Assembly: GCF_023156505.1 (NCBI RefSeq) | Contig: NZ_JALNMJ010000002.1 | Coordinates: forward strand, 330,392 to 394,391 | Length of the DNA stretch: 64,000 nucleotides | Origin: Roseibium sediminicola | Lineage (GTDB): Bacteria; Pseudomonadota; Alphaproteobacteria; Rhizobiales; Stappiaceae | Direction of reading: 5' to 3' | Notes under the pieces: generated by a model | The model's input: only the letters and a program-made list of their open reading frames with translations | What the model was told of the DNA's origin: nothing | The model's database searches: none | Translations under genes and position numbers: made by a program | Shown: positions 52,825-62,025 of the stretch, in pieces | Position numbering within the stretch: the first letter of the stretch is position 1 | How the letters are laid out: each line of letters begins with the position of its first letter

Positions 52825-52985
52825 TTTCCGGACAAGCGCAGTGAAACTGCGCGCCGATCCGGAATCCAGACATCAGCGTGAGCGGAGCGAACTCTTAAAA
52901 AGGGGAGCGCGTTTGGCGCAAAATATGTCTGGGTTCCGGATCTGGCCATGCAGCTTACGCTGCAGGCCGTCCGGAATGACGGTGG
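52825..52985. repeat. hairpin repeat element before mazG
   Basis: CCGGA (52828-52832) and TCCGG (52858-52862) enclose a perfect inner hairpin GCGCAGT-GAA-ACTGCGC. A mirror unit with GCAGC-TTAC-GCTGC lies near 52950-52965. The halves face each other with ATCCAGAC and GTCTGG in between. The remaining bases of this 319-base gap (52770-53088) show no gene. Confidence 0.7.
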
Positions 52986-53088
52986 AGAGGTAAGTCGAAT
53001 TTAGAGATAAGACATGTGAACTGGTTTCCATGGCTTTCCAGATTTGCCATAACGCGACGAGACCTGACCAACCGACCCAAGGCCCTCC

Positions 53089-53910
53089 ATGACCCCCAGC
53101 CGCGACATTTCCCGCCTCCTCGAAATCATGGCCGCTCTCCGGACGCCCGTGACCGGCTGCCCTTGGGATCTGGAACAGAACTTTTCGACCATCGCGCCCT
53201 ATACACTGGAAGAGGCCTATGAGGTCGCGGACGCCATTGCCAAGAACGATCTGGTGGAGCTGCGCGAGGAACTCGGGGATCTCTTGCTGCAAGTCGTCTA
53301 CCACGCCCGCATGGCCGAGGAAGAAAACCATTTCGACTTCGAAGACGTGGTGGAAGGCATCACCAAAAAGCTGATCCGGCGCCATCCGCACGTTTTCGGC
53401 GACGAAAACGGCGAAAAGCCCGAACTGGTCAAAGGCATCTGGGAGCGCATCAAGGCTGAGGAACGGGCGGAAAAGCGCGCAGAACGCGAAAAGCTCGGCC
53501 TTGCGGAACCCAACAAGGGTTTTCTCGACGACGTGCCGACCGCCTTTCCGGCCCTCCAGGAAGCCGACAAGCTGCAGCGGCGGGCGTCAAAGGTCGGCTT
53601 CGACTGGAACGATGCCCGGCTGGTGCTCGACAAGATACGGGAAGAGACCCTCGAGCTTGACGAGGAGCTGGCCAAGGGGACACCCGACAAGGACCGGATG
53701 ACCGACGAGCTCGGCGACACGCTGTTTGCCCTCGCCAACCTTGCCCGCCATCTCGACATCGACCCGGAAGAGGCCCTGCGCCGGACCAACCGGAAATTCC
53801 GCAAGCGCTTTGCGGCCATCGAGGCCCATGCCGAAAAAACCGGCACGAGCCTTGAGGCCATGTCACTGGATGAAATGGAGGCGGCCTGGCAGGCAGCCAA
53901 GAGAAGCTAG
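53089..53910 (+). CDS. mazG: MazG nucleoside triphosphate pyrophosphohydrolase
   Basis: The 273-residue protein has two MazG domains. The first has C-P-W-D, L-E-E-A-Y-E-V and R-E-E-L-G-D-L-L-L-Q-V; the second has a later E-E-T-L-E-L-D-E and D-E-L-G-D-T-L-F-A. It removes non-canonical NTPs and lowers (p)ppGpp indirectly. The stop codon abuts that of hflX on the other strand with no base between. Confidence 0.94.
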   Translation: MTPSRDISRLLEIMAALRTPVTGCPWDLEQNFSTIAPYTLEEAYEVADAIAKNDLVELREELGDLLLQVVYHARMAEEENHFDFEDVVEGITKKLIRRHPHVFGDENGEKPELVKGIWERIKAEERAEKRAEREKLGLAEPNKGFLDDVPTAFPALQEADKLQRRASKVGFDWNDARLVLDKIREETLELDEELAKGTPDKDRMTDELGDTLFALANLARHLDIDPEEALRRTNRKFRKRFAAIEAHAEKTGTSLEAMSLDEMEAAWQAAKRS

Positions 53911-55311
53911 TCAGCCGTCGATAAAGGCGGCGTAGGTTTCCCGGAACGGTCCGCGCTGCTTGTCGGTGACCCGCACTTCGGCAGTCACGAAGTCTTCCCC
54001 GTCCGTGCGTTCCAGCACCTCCGCCATCTGATACAGCTTTGCCAGCAGTGCGCCTTCGGCGACCGGCAGACGCACGGTCATGATGTCGTCGTTCTGGGCC
54101 ATGAAGGCGTCGATCCGGGCGGATAATTGCTCGATGCCCTCCCCGGTCAGCGCGGACAGTGCAACGGGGCCTTCCTCCCCGGCTTCTTCCAGCAGCTTGG
54201 CGCGATAGGCCTGGTCCAGACAATCGATCTTGTTCCAGACTTCCACGATCGGAGCACCGGTGATCGCGTCGACGCCGAGATCGGTGAGCGTCTTCTTGAC
54301 GTCTTCGGCCTGCGCGTCGGTGTCGTCATGGGAGATGTCGCGCACATGCAGGATCAGATCGGCCTCCAGCACCTCTTCCAGAGTAGCCCGGAAAGCGGCA
54401 ACAAGATGGGTCGGCAGATCTGAAATGAAGCCCACAGTATCGGACAGGATGATCTCGCGGCCATGAGGCAGCGTCACCTTGCGCAAGGTCGGATCGAGCG
54501 TGGCGAACAGCAGGTCCTTGGCGAAGACATCGGATTCGGTCAACCGGTTGAACAGGGTCGACTTGCCGGCGTTTGTGTAGCCGACCAGCGCCACCACCGG
54601 CTGGGGGATCTTCTTCCGTTTCTTGCGGTGCAATTCGCGCGTTCGTCGCACCTGATCCAGCTGCTTTTGAAGCGCGATAATGCGGTCCTGGATCTGGCGG
54701 CGGTCGGCCTCGATCTGGGTCTCGCCCGGTCCGCCCATGAAACCCGCGCCGCCGCGCTGGCGCTCCAGGTGGGTCCAGGAGCGCACAAGACGGCTCTTCT
54801 GCCAGGTCAGATGGGCAAGATCGACCTGAAGGCGACCTTCCTTGGTCCGCGCCCGGTCACCGAAGATTTCCAGAATGAGACCTGTCCGGTCGATCACCTT
54901 GGTCTTCAGGCGCCGTTCCAGATTGCGCTGCTGCACCGGCGACAGAGGATGGTCGATGACAACGAGATCGAGGTCTTCGCTGGCAACAATGCCGGCAAGT
55001 TCGGCAACCTTGCCTTCGCCGAACAGAGTGGCCGGTTTTGGATTGTTGATCTTGACGACGCCGGAGTGAACGATGGTCAGATTGATTGCCGCGCTGAGAC
55101 CAATGGCCTCGTCGAGGCGGGCCTCCGGGCTGCGATTGCCACGCAGGTCCGCCTGGGCGGCATCGCGCGTCAAAAGCGGTTCAATGATCATCGCACGGAA
55201 AGGCTGGGGCAGACGATCCACCCCAGTGTCCTTCAATCTCAGCGATTTTTGTCCCGGTTCTTCTGAACCGTTAGATTTTGAGAAATCGTCCGCGCGAGAC
55301 TTCGGTTTCAA
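53911..55311 (-). CDS. hflX: GTPase HflX
   Basis: The 466-residue ribosome-associated GTPase has the N-terminal HflX domain with G-x-G-K-V-A-E-L, the glycine-rich R-Q-R-G-G-A-G-F-M-G-G-P-G-E-T-Q-I-E-x-D-R-R linker and a GTPase domain with G-Y-T-N-A-G-K-S-T, D-T-V-G-F and N-K-I-D. It splits stalled ribosomes after heat stress. The frame starts with TTG at 55311, 7 nt after AAGG; an internal ATG at 55191 is the next option. It follows hfq immediately, as in E. coli. Confidence 0.94.
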   Translation of the reverse strand: MKPKSRADDFSKSNGSEEPGQKSLRLKDTGVDRLPQPFRAMIIEPLLTRDAAQADLRGNRSPEARLDEAIGLSAAINLTIVHSGVVKINNPKPATLFGEGKVAELAGIVASEDLDLVVIDHPLSPVQQRNLERRLKTKVIDRTGLILEIFGDRARTKEGRLQVDLAHLTWQKSRLVRSWTHLERQRGGAGFMGGPGETQIEADRRQIQDRIIALQKQLDQVRRTRELHRKKRKKIPQPVVALVGYTNAGKSTLFNRLTESDVFAKDLLFATLDPTLRKVTLPHGREIILSDTVGFISDLPTHLVAAFRATLEEVLEADLILHVRDISHDDTDAQAEDVKKTLTDLGVDAITGAPIVEVWNKIDCLDQAYRAKLLEEAGEEGPVALSALTGEGIEQLSARIDAFMAQNDDIMTVRLPVAEGALLAKLYQMAEVLERTDGEDFVTAEVRVTDKQRGPFRETYAAFIDG

Positions 55312-55566
55312 TCAGCTTGCCTTTTCAGCATTTTCCTCAGCCTGATCAAACAGTTGAACAGGACCATTGGGCATAATTGTGGAGATCGCGTGCTTGTACA
55401 CCAGCTGCGAATGCCCGTCACGACGAAGCAGGACGCAGAAATTGTCAAACCAGGTCACGACGCCCTGCAATTTTACACCATTGATGAGGAAAATCGTCAG
55501 AGGAGTTTTTTGTTTGCGAACGTGATTAAGAAAAGTGTCTTGGAGATTTTGTGCGCGCTCAGCCAT
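55312..55566 (-). CDS. hfq: RNA chaperone Hfq
   Basis: The 84-residue Sm-like protein shows Sm1 ([10 protein letters not shown]) and the Sm2 signature Y-K-H-A-I-S-T. The hexamer pairs small RNAs with mRNAs. The C-terminal tail is short, as usual in alphaproteobacteria. Confidence 0.98.
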   Translation of the reverse strand: MAERAQNLQDTFLNHVRKQKTPLTIFLINGVKLQGVVTWFDNFCVLLRRDGHSQLVYKHAISTIMPNGPVQLFDQAEENAEKAS

Positions 55567-55755
55567 CAGTCTTTTTATCCTATTTGCCCCGGATGCGGCC
55601 GAGCATCCGGCGTTTCAGCAGCTTAACGTCAAAAGCCGTTCAATTTCAAACACTAAGGCTTGACGCATTGTCTGCTTTTAGTCTTGCCCACCAGTCAGGG
55701 CCGTCTGCCTCAGCCCGTCATTGTCTCGTTTTTCGGCCCAATAAGACCAATCGAA

Positions 55756-56619
55756 TCATACCGCCTGCAAATCAGTAGCAGTATGGAACACTTCGCGCAA
55801 TCGGGTAGCGACCGAACCCGGATGCCCATTGCCGATCAACTTGCCGTCAAGCCGGATCACCGGCATCACCACACTCGTGGCCGCGGTGACAAAGGCTTCC
55901 TTCGCGTCAAAAGCCTCTTCCAGACTAAACGGCCTTTCCTCGAAGGTCAGCCCTTCCTTTTGGATAAGATCCAGGACCACTGTCCGGGTGATGCCGCGCA
56001 GGATGCCGCTTTCCGCGGGACGTGTCACGAGGACACCGTCCTTGGTGACGATCCAGGCATTGGTCGAGCCGCCTTCGGTGACATACCCGTCAGCATCCAC
56101 GTACCAGGCTTCCTTGCCGCCATGCTCCTTGGCGTTCTGTTTCGCGAGCACGTTCGGCAGCAGCGCCACGGTCTTGATATCGACTCGTGGCCACCGGTTT
56201 TCCGGATAGCTGACAACCGCGATGCCTTCGGCCGCCTGAGCGGCGGCTGCCTTCGGGTTGGAAGAACGGGCGGTCACGACGATGGACGGCGCGACATGTT
56301 CCGGCGGAAAGAAATGATCGCGCTTTGAGACGCCCCGGGTGACCTGAATATAGACCAGACCGTTGCGGACCCGGTTGCGGCGAACCACCTGATGCAGCAC
56401 GAATTCCACGGCTTTGCGTGCCATCGGCCAGTCGATGCGCAATTCGCTCAAGGACCGGCCGAGCCGCTCCAGATGACGCGGAACATCGACGATCTTGCCC
56501 TGCCAGACTTCACAGACTTCGTAGACACCGTCGGCAAACTGATAGCCGCGGTCTTCCACATGCACAGCGGCATCCGCGTGCGGTACATACTGGCCGTTGA
56601 CATAGGCAATCCGGCTCAT
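55756..56619 (-). CDS. dat: D-amino acid aminotransferase (class IV PLP)
   Basis: The 287-residue class IV aminotransferase has the N-terminal V-N-G-Q-Y and E-D-R-G-Y-Q-F-A-D-G-V-Y-E-V, the PLP lysine in N-V-L-A-K-Q, E-G-G-S-T-N-A-W, and G-I-T-R near the C-terminus. It interconverts D-alanine and D-glutamate with keto acids. It lies between hfq and trkA, a usual position in Hyphomicrobiales. A branched-chain transaminase is less likely given the E-D-R-G-Y-Q-F motif. Confidence 0.9.
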   Translation of the reverse strand: MSRIAYVNGQYVPHADAAVHVEDRGYQFADGVYEVCEVWQGKIVDVPRHLERLGRSLSELRIDWPMARKAVEFVLHQVVRRNRVRNGLVYIQVTRGVSKRDHFFPPEHVAPSIVVTARSSNPKAAAAQAAEGIAVVSYPENRWPRVDIKTVALLPNVLAKQNAKEHGGKEAWYVDADGYVTEGGSTNAWIVTKDGVLVTRPAESGILRGITRTVVLDLIQKEGLTFEERPFSLEEAFDAKEAFVTAATSVVMPVIRLDGKLIGNGHPGSVATRLREVFHTATDLQAV

Positions 56620-56721
56620 GAGGCCTCCAGAACAGGCGGTTCGATCAGAACCGATTGGTACTTTTTGAAGTTTTGACCTTTCGGTCAGATAAAAGCAAGG
56701 TCTGTTCGTAGCCAGAATGAC

Positions 56722-58098
56722 TTAAAAGAAGTCAAGGCTAACACGGAACATCTGCTCGACCTGGCGCACCCGGTTGGCGACCGCGAAGATCACGATGCGG
56801 TCCTGCGCCTGGATCTGCAGATCGCCATTGGGCGTCAGCACCTCACCGCCGCGGAACACGGCGCCAACACGGATACCCGACGGCAGATCGATCACCCTGA
56901 GCGGCTTGCCGACCAGAGGTGACGTGTCCAATGCTTCCGCCTCGACAATTTCGGCCGCCCCGTTCTGCAGGGAATGCACGCCCCGGATACGGCCTCGGCG
57001 CACATGCTGCAGGATTCGCGAGATGGTCACCGCGCGCGGGTTGATAAAGGCATCGATGCCGAGCGCATTGGCAAAGGCCGGGTAACTCGGATTGTTCAGG
57101 AGCGACAGCGAGCGTTTGCAGCCTAGCTTCTTGGCCATCACCGAGGCCAGGATATTGACCTCGTCCTCATTGGTCAGCGCGATCATGGTGTCGGCGTCGC
57201 CCGCATCGGCTTCGTTCAGGATCGTCTGGTCGAGTGCGCTGCCATGCAGGATCACCGAGCGCTTCAGGTCATCGGCGACCGCCATGGCGCGTTCGCGGGA
57301 AGCCTCGATCATCTTGATCTTGGTGCCGGTCTGGCGCTGTTCCAGGGCCTGGGCAACATAGAGCCCGATATTGCCGCCGCCGGCAATGATGACCTTGGCC
57401 GCTTCCGGCTCTTCATGCCCGAAGATGCTCAAGGTCCGGCGGACCTGATCCCGGCGCGCGACCACATAGGCCAGATCGCCGGTCAGAATGGAATCGCTGC
57501 TTTTGGGCACGAACAGCCGGTTGTTGCGGTAAAGCCCGACAACGACGGCACCGAGATCCGGGAACAGTTCGGTCAGCTGGCGCAGCGGCGTGTCGACGAC
57601 CGGGCAGTCCTCCTCGCACATGATGCCGACCACGACCACCTGGTCATCGGCGAAACGCACGGTTTCGACCGCGCCCGGCAGGGCCAGGCGGCGCAGCACC
57701 ATCTCGCCGACCTCGATCTCGGGCGAGATGATCACGTCGATCGGCATGTGATCGCGGGAGAAAAGATTGCGCCATCGGCCCTGCAGATAGGACTGCGCGC
57801 GAATACGGGCAACCTTGGTCGGCACGTTGAAAAGCGAATGGGCGACCTGACAGGCCACCATGTTGACTTCGTCGTAAAGCGTGACCGCGACGATCATGTC
57901 GGCTTCCTCGGCGCCGGCCTGGGCCAGAACGTCCGGATGGGCGCCATGGCCGACAAACCCGCGCACATCGAGCTGGTCGCCGATGGCGTTGATCAGCTGC
58001 GGCGAGGAATCGATCACGGAAACGTCGTTCTGTTCCGCCGCCAGACGCTCGGCAATGCCGTAGCCCACCTGCCCCGCGCCGCATATCACGATTTTCAT
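56722..58098 (-). CDS. trkA: Trk potassium uptake peripheral protein TrkA
   Basis: The 458-residue protein contains two tandem RCK units, each with an NAD-binding Rossmann domain (G-A-G-Q-V-G-Y-G at the N-terminus, G-G-G-N-I-G-L-Y in the middle) and a TrkA-C domain. It gates the TrkH/TrkG potassium channel. No trkH is in the window. Order ntrX-trkA-hfq is common in Hyphomicrobiales. Confidence 0.96.
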   Translation of the reverse strand: MKIVICGAGQVGYGIAERLAAEQNDVSVIDSSPQLINAIGDQLDVRGFVGHGAHPDVLAQAGAEEADMIVAVTLYDEVNMVACQVAHSLFNVPTKVARIRAQSYLQGRWRNLFSRDHMPIDVIISPEIEVGEMVLRRLALPGAVETVRFADDQVVVVGIMCEEDCPVVDTPLRQLTELFPDLGAVVVGLYRNNRLFVPKSSDSILTGDLAYVVARRDQVRRTLSIFGHEEPEAAKVIIAGGGNIGLYVAQALEQRQTGTKIKMIEASRERAMAVADDLKRSVILHGSALDQTILNEADAGDADTMIALTNEDEVNILASVMAKKLGCKRSLSLLNNPSYPAFANALGIDAFINPRAVTISRILQHVRRGRIRGVHSLQNGAAEIVEAEALDTSPLVGKPLRVIDLPSGIRVGAVFRGGEVLTPNGDLQIQAQDRIVIFAVANRVRQVEQMFRVSLDFF

Positions 58099-58150
58099 GG
58101 GAACGTCCCTTTTCCGCTCAGCCCGTTGGTGCCAAAGGCGCTACCGCCCC

Positions 58151-59518
58151 TCAGGTCATGCCCAGTGTTTTCAGCTTCCGGTGAAGCGCAGACCGTTCCA
58201 TACCGACAAATTCGGCTGTACGCGAGATGTTGCCGTCAAATCTCTTGATCTGCGCCTGCAGATATTCCCGCTCGAAGATCTCGCGGGCTTCGCGCAGGGG
58301 AACCGACATCAGATGCTCGCCCGTGCCGGAGGTCGGCAGATTGGGCAGGGTCTCGCCGATTTCAGCAGGCAGCAGATCCGCCGTGATGGTGCTGTCGGGA
58401 TCGCCCCTGCTCAGGATCATCAGACGTTCAACATTGTTGCGCAGTTGGCGCACGTTGCCCGGCCAGTCATGGGTCTGCAGCACCGCCATGGCATCATCGC
58501 CGATCGGTCTCAGCGGAATGCCGGATGCGCCCGAGATCTGATCCATGAAATGGTGGACAAGGGTCGGAATGTCCTCGCGGCGTTCGGCAAGACCCGGCAC
58601 GCGCAACGGCACGACACTCAGGCGGTGATAGAGATCCTGCCGGAACAGGCCTGTCGCGATGTGCTCTTCCAGGTTCTTCGAGGTCGACGACAGAATACGG
58701 ATATCCACCTGCACCTTTTGCGTTCCGCCGACCCGAGAGAAACTCTGCTCGACCAGCACCCGAAGGATCTTACCCTGGGTTTCCGCTGGCATGTCAGCGA
58801 CTTCATCGAGATAGAGCGTGCCGCCATGGGCTTCCTCCAGCGCACCGATCTTGCGCAGGTTGCCGTTTTCATCCTCGATGCCGAACAGCTCTTCTTCCAT
58901 GCGCGCAGGGGTGATGGTCGCGGCATTCAGCACAACGAACGGGCTCTTGGTGCGCGGCGACATGTCGTGGATCATGCGCGCGGCCTGCTCCTTGCCGGCC
59001 CCGGATGGCCCGACAATCAGGATGCGGCTGTTGGTGCCGGCGATCTTCTGGATCGTCTGACGCAGGTTATGTGCGGCCGAAGAATTGCCTATGATCTCGA
59101 AGCTGTCGCCGCTGCGCTGCTTCAGATCGCGGATTTCGCGCTTCAGGCTCGAGGCTTCCAGCGCGCGCTCGACAATGTGGATCAGGCGATCGGCCTTGAA
59201 CGGCTTTTCGATATAATCATAGGCACCGCGCTTGATCGCGGAGACGGCCGTCTCAATGTTGCCGTGACCGGAAATGATCACCACCGGCATGTCCGGATCG
59301 GTTTCCTTGAACAGATCAAGCAATGCCAAACCGTCCAGCCGGCTTCCCATAAGCCAGATATCCAGGATGACCAGCGAGGGCTTGCGTTCCTTGACGGCCG
59401 CGAGCGCGCTGTCGGAATCGTGGGCTGTCCGGGTGCCATAGCCGTCATCGTCCAGGATGCCGGCGATCATTTCCCGGATGTCGGTTTCGTCGTCTACGAC
59501 AAGAATATCATGCGCCAT
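58151..59518 (-). CDS. ntrX: nitrogen/redox response regulator NtrX
   Basis: The 455-residue protein has a receiver domain with Asp53 as phospho-acceptor, an AAA+ domain with Walker A G-P-S-G-A-G-K-E, and a Fis-type helix-turn-helix (F-V-G-M-E-R-S-A-L-H-R-K-L). The GAFTGA loop that contacts sigma-54 is absent (the region reads F-G-I-E-D-E-N-G-N), as is known for NtrX, so it probably acts without sigma-54. The start overlaps the ntrY end by 11 nt. Confidence 0.95.
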   Translation of the reverse strand: MAHDILVVDDETDIREMIAGILDDDGYGTRTAHDSDSALAAVKERKPSLVILDIWLMGSRLDGLALLDLFKETDPDMPVVIISGHGNIETAVSAIKRGAYDYIEKPFKADRLIHIVERALEASSLKREIRDLKQRSGDSFEIIGNSSAAHNLRQTIQKIAGTNSRILIVGPSGAGKEQAARMIHDMSPRTKSPFVVLNAATITPARMEEELFGIEDENGNLRKIGALEEAHGGTLYLDEVADMPAETQGKILRVLVEQSFSRVGGTQKVQVDIRILSSTSKNLEEHIATGLFRQDLYHRLSVVPLRVPGLAERREDIPTLVHHFMDQISGASGIPLRPIGDDAMAVLQTHDWPGNVRQLRNNVERLMILSRGDPDSTITADLLPAEIGETLPNLPTSGTGEHLMSVPLREAREIFEREYLQAQIKRFDGNISRTAEFVGMERSALHRKLKTLGMT

Positions 59519-61772
59519 GGGCTGTCACAGTCTGGTTTTGCGGTTCGGTTTCCGGTTCGATCTCGGCATGGGCCGCCAAGGTCAGTCGAACCAGTGTTCC
59601 CGTGTCGTCGGGGTTCGTCCTCGGGGCGTCGAGCAACTCGATACCGCCCCCGTGGTCTTCCAGGATCTTGCGGACGATGGCCAGTCCCAGGCCGGTCCCC
59701 TTCTCCCGTGTGGTCATATAGGGCTCAAGCAGCCGGGCCCGGTTTTCCTCGGGCAATCCGATACCATTGTCAATAACGTCAATGACGATCCGCTCGCCGC
59801 TGTCGGCCGTCTCTGTGCGCAAGGACACGGTCACCTTGCCCTTGGGCCGATCGTCTCCAGTCCGGGCGGAGACCGCTTCGGTGGCGTTCTTGATGACATT
59901 GGTCAGCGCCTGACCGACCAGGCGTGCATCGAAAACCGCCGGCACCTTTTCGCCGGGCACATCCGCGGTCACGCTGATCTCCGGATTGGCCACCGACTGC
60001 ATGAAGGCGGCGTCCCGGACCGCCTCGCGCATATCTCCCTGTGACTTGTTCGGCTTACGCATGCGCGCAAACGACGAGAATTCGTCCACCATCTGACCGA
60101 TATCGCCAACCTGGCGCACAATCGTGTCGATGCACTGGTCGAAGACCTCGCGATCTTCCTCAATCCGTTTGCCATAGCGTCGCCGAATGCGTTCGGCCGA
60201 CAACTGGATCGGGGTGAGCGGGTTCTTGATCTCATGGGCAATGCGGCGGGCAACATCCGCCCAGGCTGAATTGCGTTGCGCAGAGACCAGATCGGTGATG
60301 TCGTCCAAGGTCACGACGAAGCCATGTTCACGCCGCGTCGACTGTTCGCGCGTGATGCGCACGTTGATGGAGCGCAGCCGTCCGCCGCGGGTGATCTCGA
60401 CCTGAGTTTCGGGAAGACGGTCGGCACCGTTGTTCTGTGCTTCGGTCACGCAGTCAATCAGTTCGGGCACGACTTCCGCAAGCGGTTTGTTGAGGATCTG
60501 CACCTCGTCGAGCTGCAGAAGATCCAGAGCGGAGCGGTTGACCAGCATGATCGACGCCTCGTCGTCGACGCTGATCACACCGGTCGATACCCCTGAGAGC
60601 ACCGCCTCGTTGAAGCGGCGGCGGCGATCGATCTGTTCGTTCGCCGCCAAGAGCGCGTCCCGTTGACCCAGGAGCTGTCCGGTCATCTTGTTGAAGGTCT
60701 CGCCCAGATTGGCCAGATCGCCGCCGGATTTTTCCGTGTGCACCTTGACCGCGAGATTGCCCTTGGAGACATCGTCGGCCGCCGATATCAGCGCCCGGAT
60801 CGGCGACACCAGCCTGTTGGCAAAACCAAAGCCAATCCAGATCGCCGAGAGCAGCAGCACCAGAGCGACACCGAGATAGACCAGAGCGAAGGCGACCTGG
60901 ACCCCGAACCGGCTGTTTTCCATCTGCTGGTACTGTGACGCGCCGGTTTCGGCCAGACGCAGATAATCGACAACGCGCGGATCGATGGCCCGGACGGCGT
61001 AAAGATAGAAATTGTCATAGGCCGACAGTTTCATAACGCCGCCGACCAGGTTCGAACTGCCCGGTGCGATCAGGATCGGATCGCCGGACTTGGCCTTGAA
61101 AAAACTGTCCGCGCGCGGAAGCGGCACTTCCACATTGGGATCCAGAACAACCCGGGTCACCACCTCGCCCGTATCGTTGAGAATATAGGCGGCCAGAATG
61201 CCGCGCAGGGATACCTGGGCGGCGAAGAACTGATCGAACCGGGTCGGCTCGAAATCGTAAACCGCCTTGGCCCGGTCGACATCGTTGCTCATGGCAATCA
61301 GATCGCCGCGCAGCACACGCGCGTGTTCCTGCAGATAGGCCTGCGCCACGGTCAGGGCATTGTCGATGATCTGCCGGGTGCGGTCCTCGAACCAGCGGTC
61401 AAGGCCCCGATCCAACGTCACCGCGGCCAGAATGGCCATCAGGACGGCCGGCACGGCGGCGACAAGGCTGAACAGAGCCACGACACGCACATGCAGCCGG
61501 GCAGCCGCCCGCCCCCGCCGGCGGGCTTGCCACAGTTTCAGAATTTCGAAGGTGATGACACCCAGAAGAACGGCGGCCAGCGCACCGTTGATCGTCATCG
61601 CGGTCATGATGACATCGCGGGTGGGATCGATGGAGGTCAGTCCCATCAGGATGGAAAAGGTGACGCCGATGGACACGAGCGCGACCACCATAATGGCAAG
61701 CCCGGCCCGCCGCCAGAGGCGACCGGCGGCGCTGGACTGCGCCACGGTCTGCTGTTCAGCTTCCAGTATCAT
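59508..61772 (-). CDS. ntrY: sensor histidine kinase NtrY
   Basis: The 754-residue membrane kinase has three to four N-terminal TM helices with an extracytoplasmic region, a HAMP domain (about residues 325-385), a PAS domain, a HisKA domain with the A-H-E-I-K-N-P-L motif and a HATPase domain with D-N-G-I-G-L-P and G-T-G-L-G-L-A. It phosphorylates NtrX in response to nitrogen or oxygen signals. Its length fits alphaproteobacterial NtrY. Confidence 0.96.
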   Translation of the reverse strand: MILEAEQQTVAQSSAAGRLWRRAGLAIMVVALVSIGVTFSILMGLTSIDPTRDVIMTAMTINGALAAVLLGVITFEILKLWQARRRGRAAARLHVRVVALFSLVAAVPAVLMAILAAVTLDRGLDRWFEDRTRQIIDNALTVAQAYLQEHARVLRGDLIAMSNDVDRAKAVYDFEPTRFDQFFAAQVSLRGILAAYILNDTGEVVTRVVLDPNVEVPLPRADSFFKAKSGDPILIAPGSSNLVGGVMKLSAYDNFYLYAVRAIDPRVVDYLRLAETGASQYQQMENSRFGVQVAFALVYLGVALVLLLSAIWIGFGFANRLVSPIRALISAADDVSKGNLAVKVHTEKSGGDLANLGETFNKMTGQLLGQRDALLAANEQIDRRRRFNEAVLSGVSTGVISVDDEASIMLVNRSALDLLQLDEVQILNKPLAEVVPELIDCVTEAQNNGADRLPETQVEITRGGRLRSINVRITREQSTRREHGFVVTLDDITDLVSAQRNSAWADVARRIAHEIKNPLTPIQLSAERIRRRYGKRIEEDREVFDQCIDTIVRQVGDIGQMVDEFSSFARMRKPNKSQGDMREAVRDAAFMQSVANPEISVTADVPGEKVPAVFDARLVGQALTNVIKNATEAVSARTGDDRPKGKVTVSLRTETADSGERIVIDVIDNGIGLPEENRARLLEPYMTTREKGTGLGLAIVRKILEDHGGGIELLDAPRTNPDDTGTLVRLTLAAHAEIEPETEPQNQTVTAHGA

Positions 61773-62025
61773 TCGGCCTCAAACGCATGCTGCCCGCGCC
61801 GAAACGCGTTTGCCTTTTTAGATTTTCGGCAAACTTATCACACAATGTTGCGAAATTGCGACAGGGGCATTCCCCACACGAAAAAATGCGGTGGACGATT
61901 GAGACGGCCTGGAAAGACCATGGAAAATTCTGCGATTTTACGGTCTGGGAAACACCAAAACCGGCTTCCTTGTGCTTGAAGTGGCCGACGCCCCAGCCAC
62001 TTCAGAGTAGATTCGCGTTTGCCGG
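61773..62025. other. intergenic region between ntrC and ntrY
   Basis: A perfect 8-bp inverted repeat GAAGTGGC/GCCACTTC with a 10-nt loop (61978-62003) follows the ntrC stop. No U-tract follows on the minus strand, so termination is uncertain. The AT-rich part near 61800-61860 is the likely ntrY promoter region. Confidence 0.45.
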
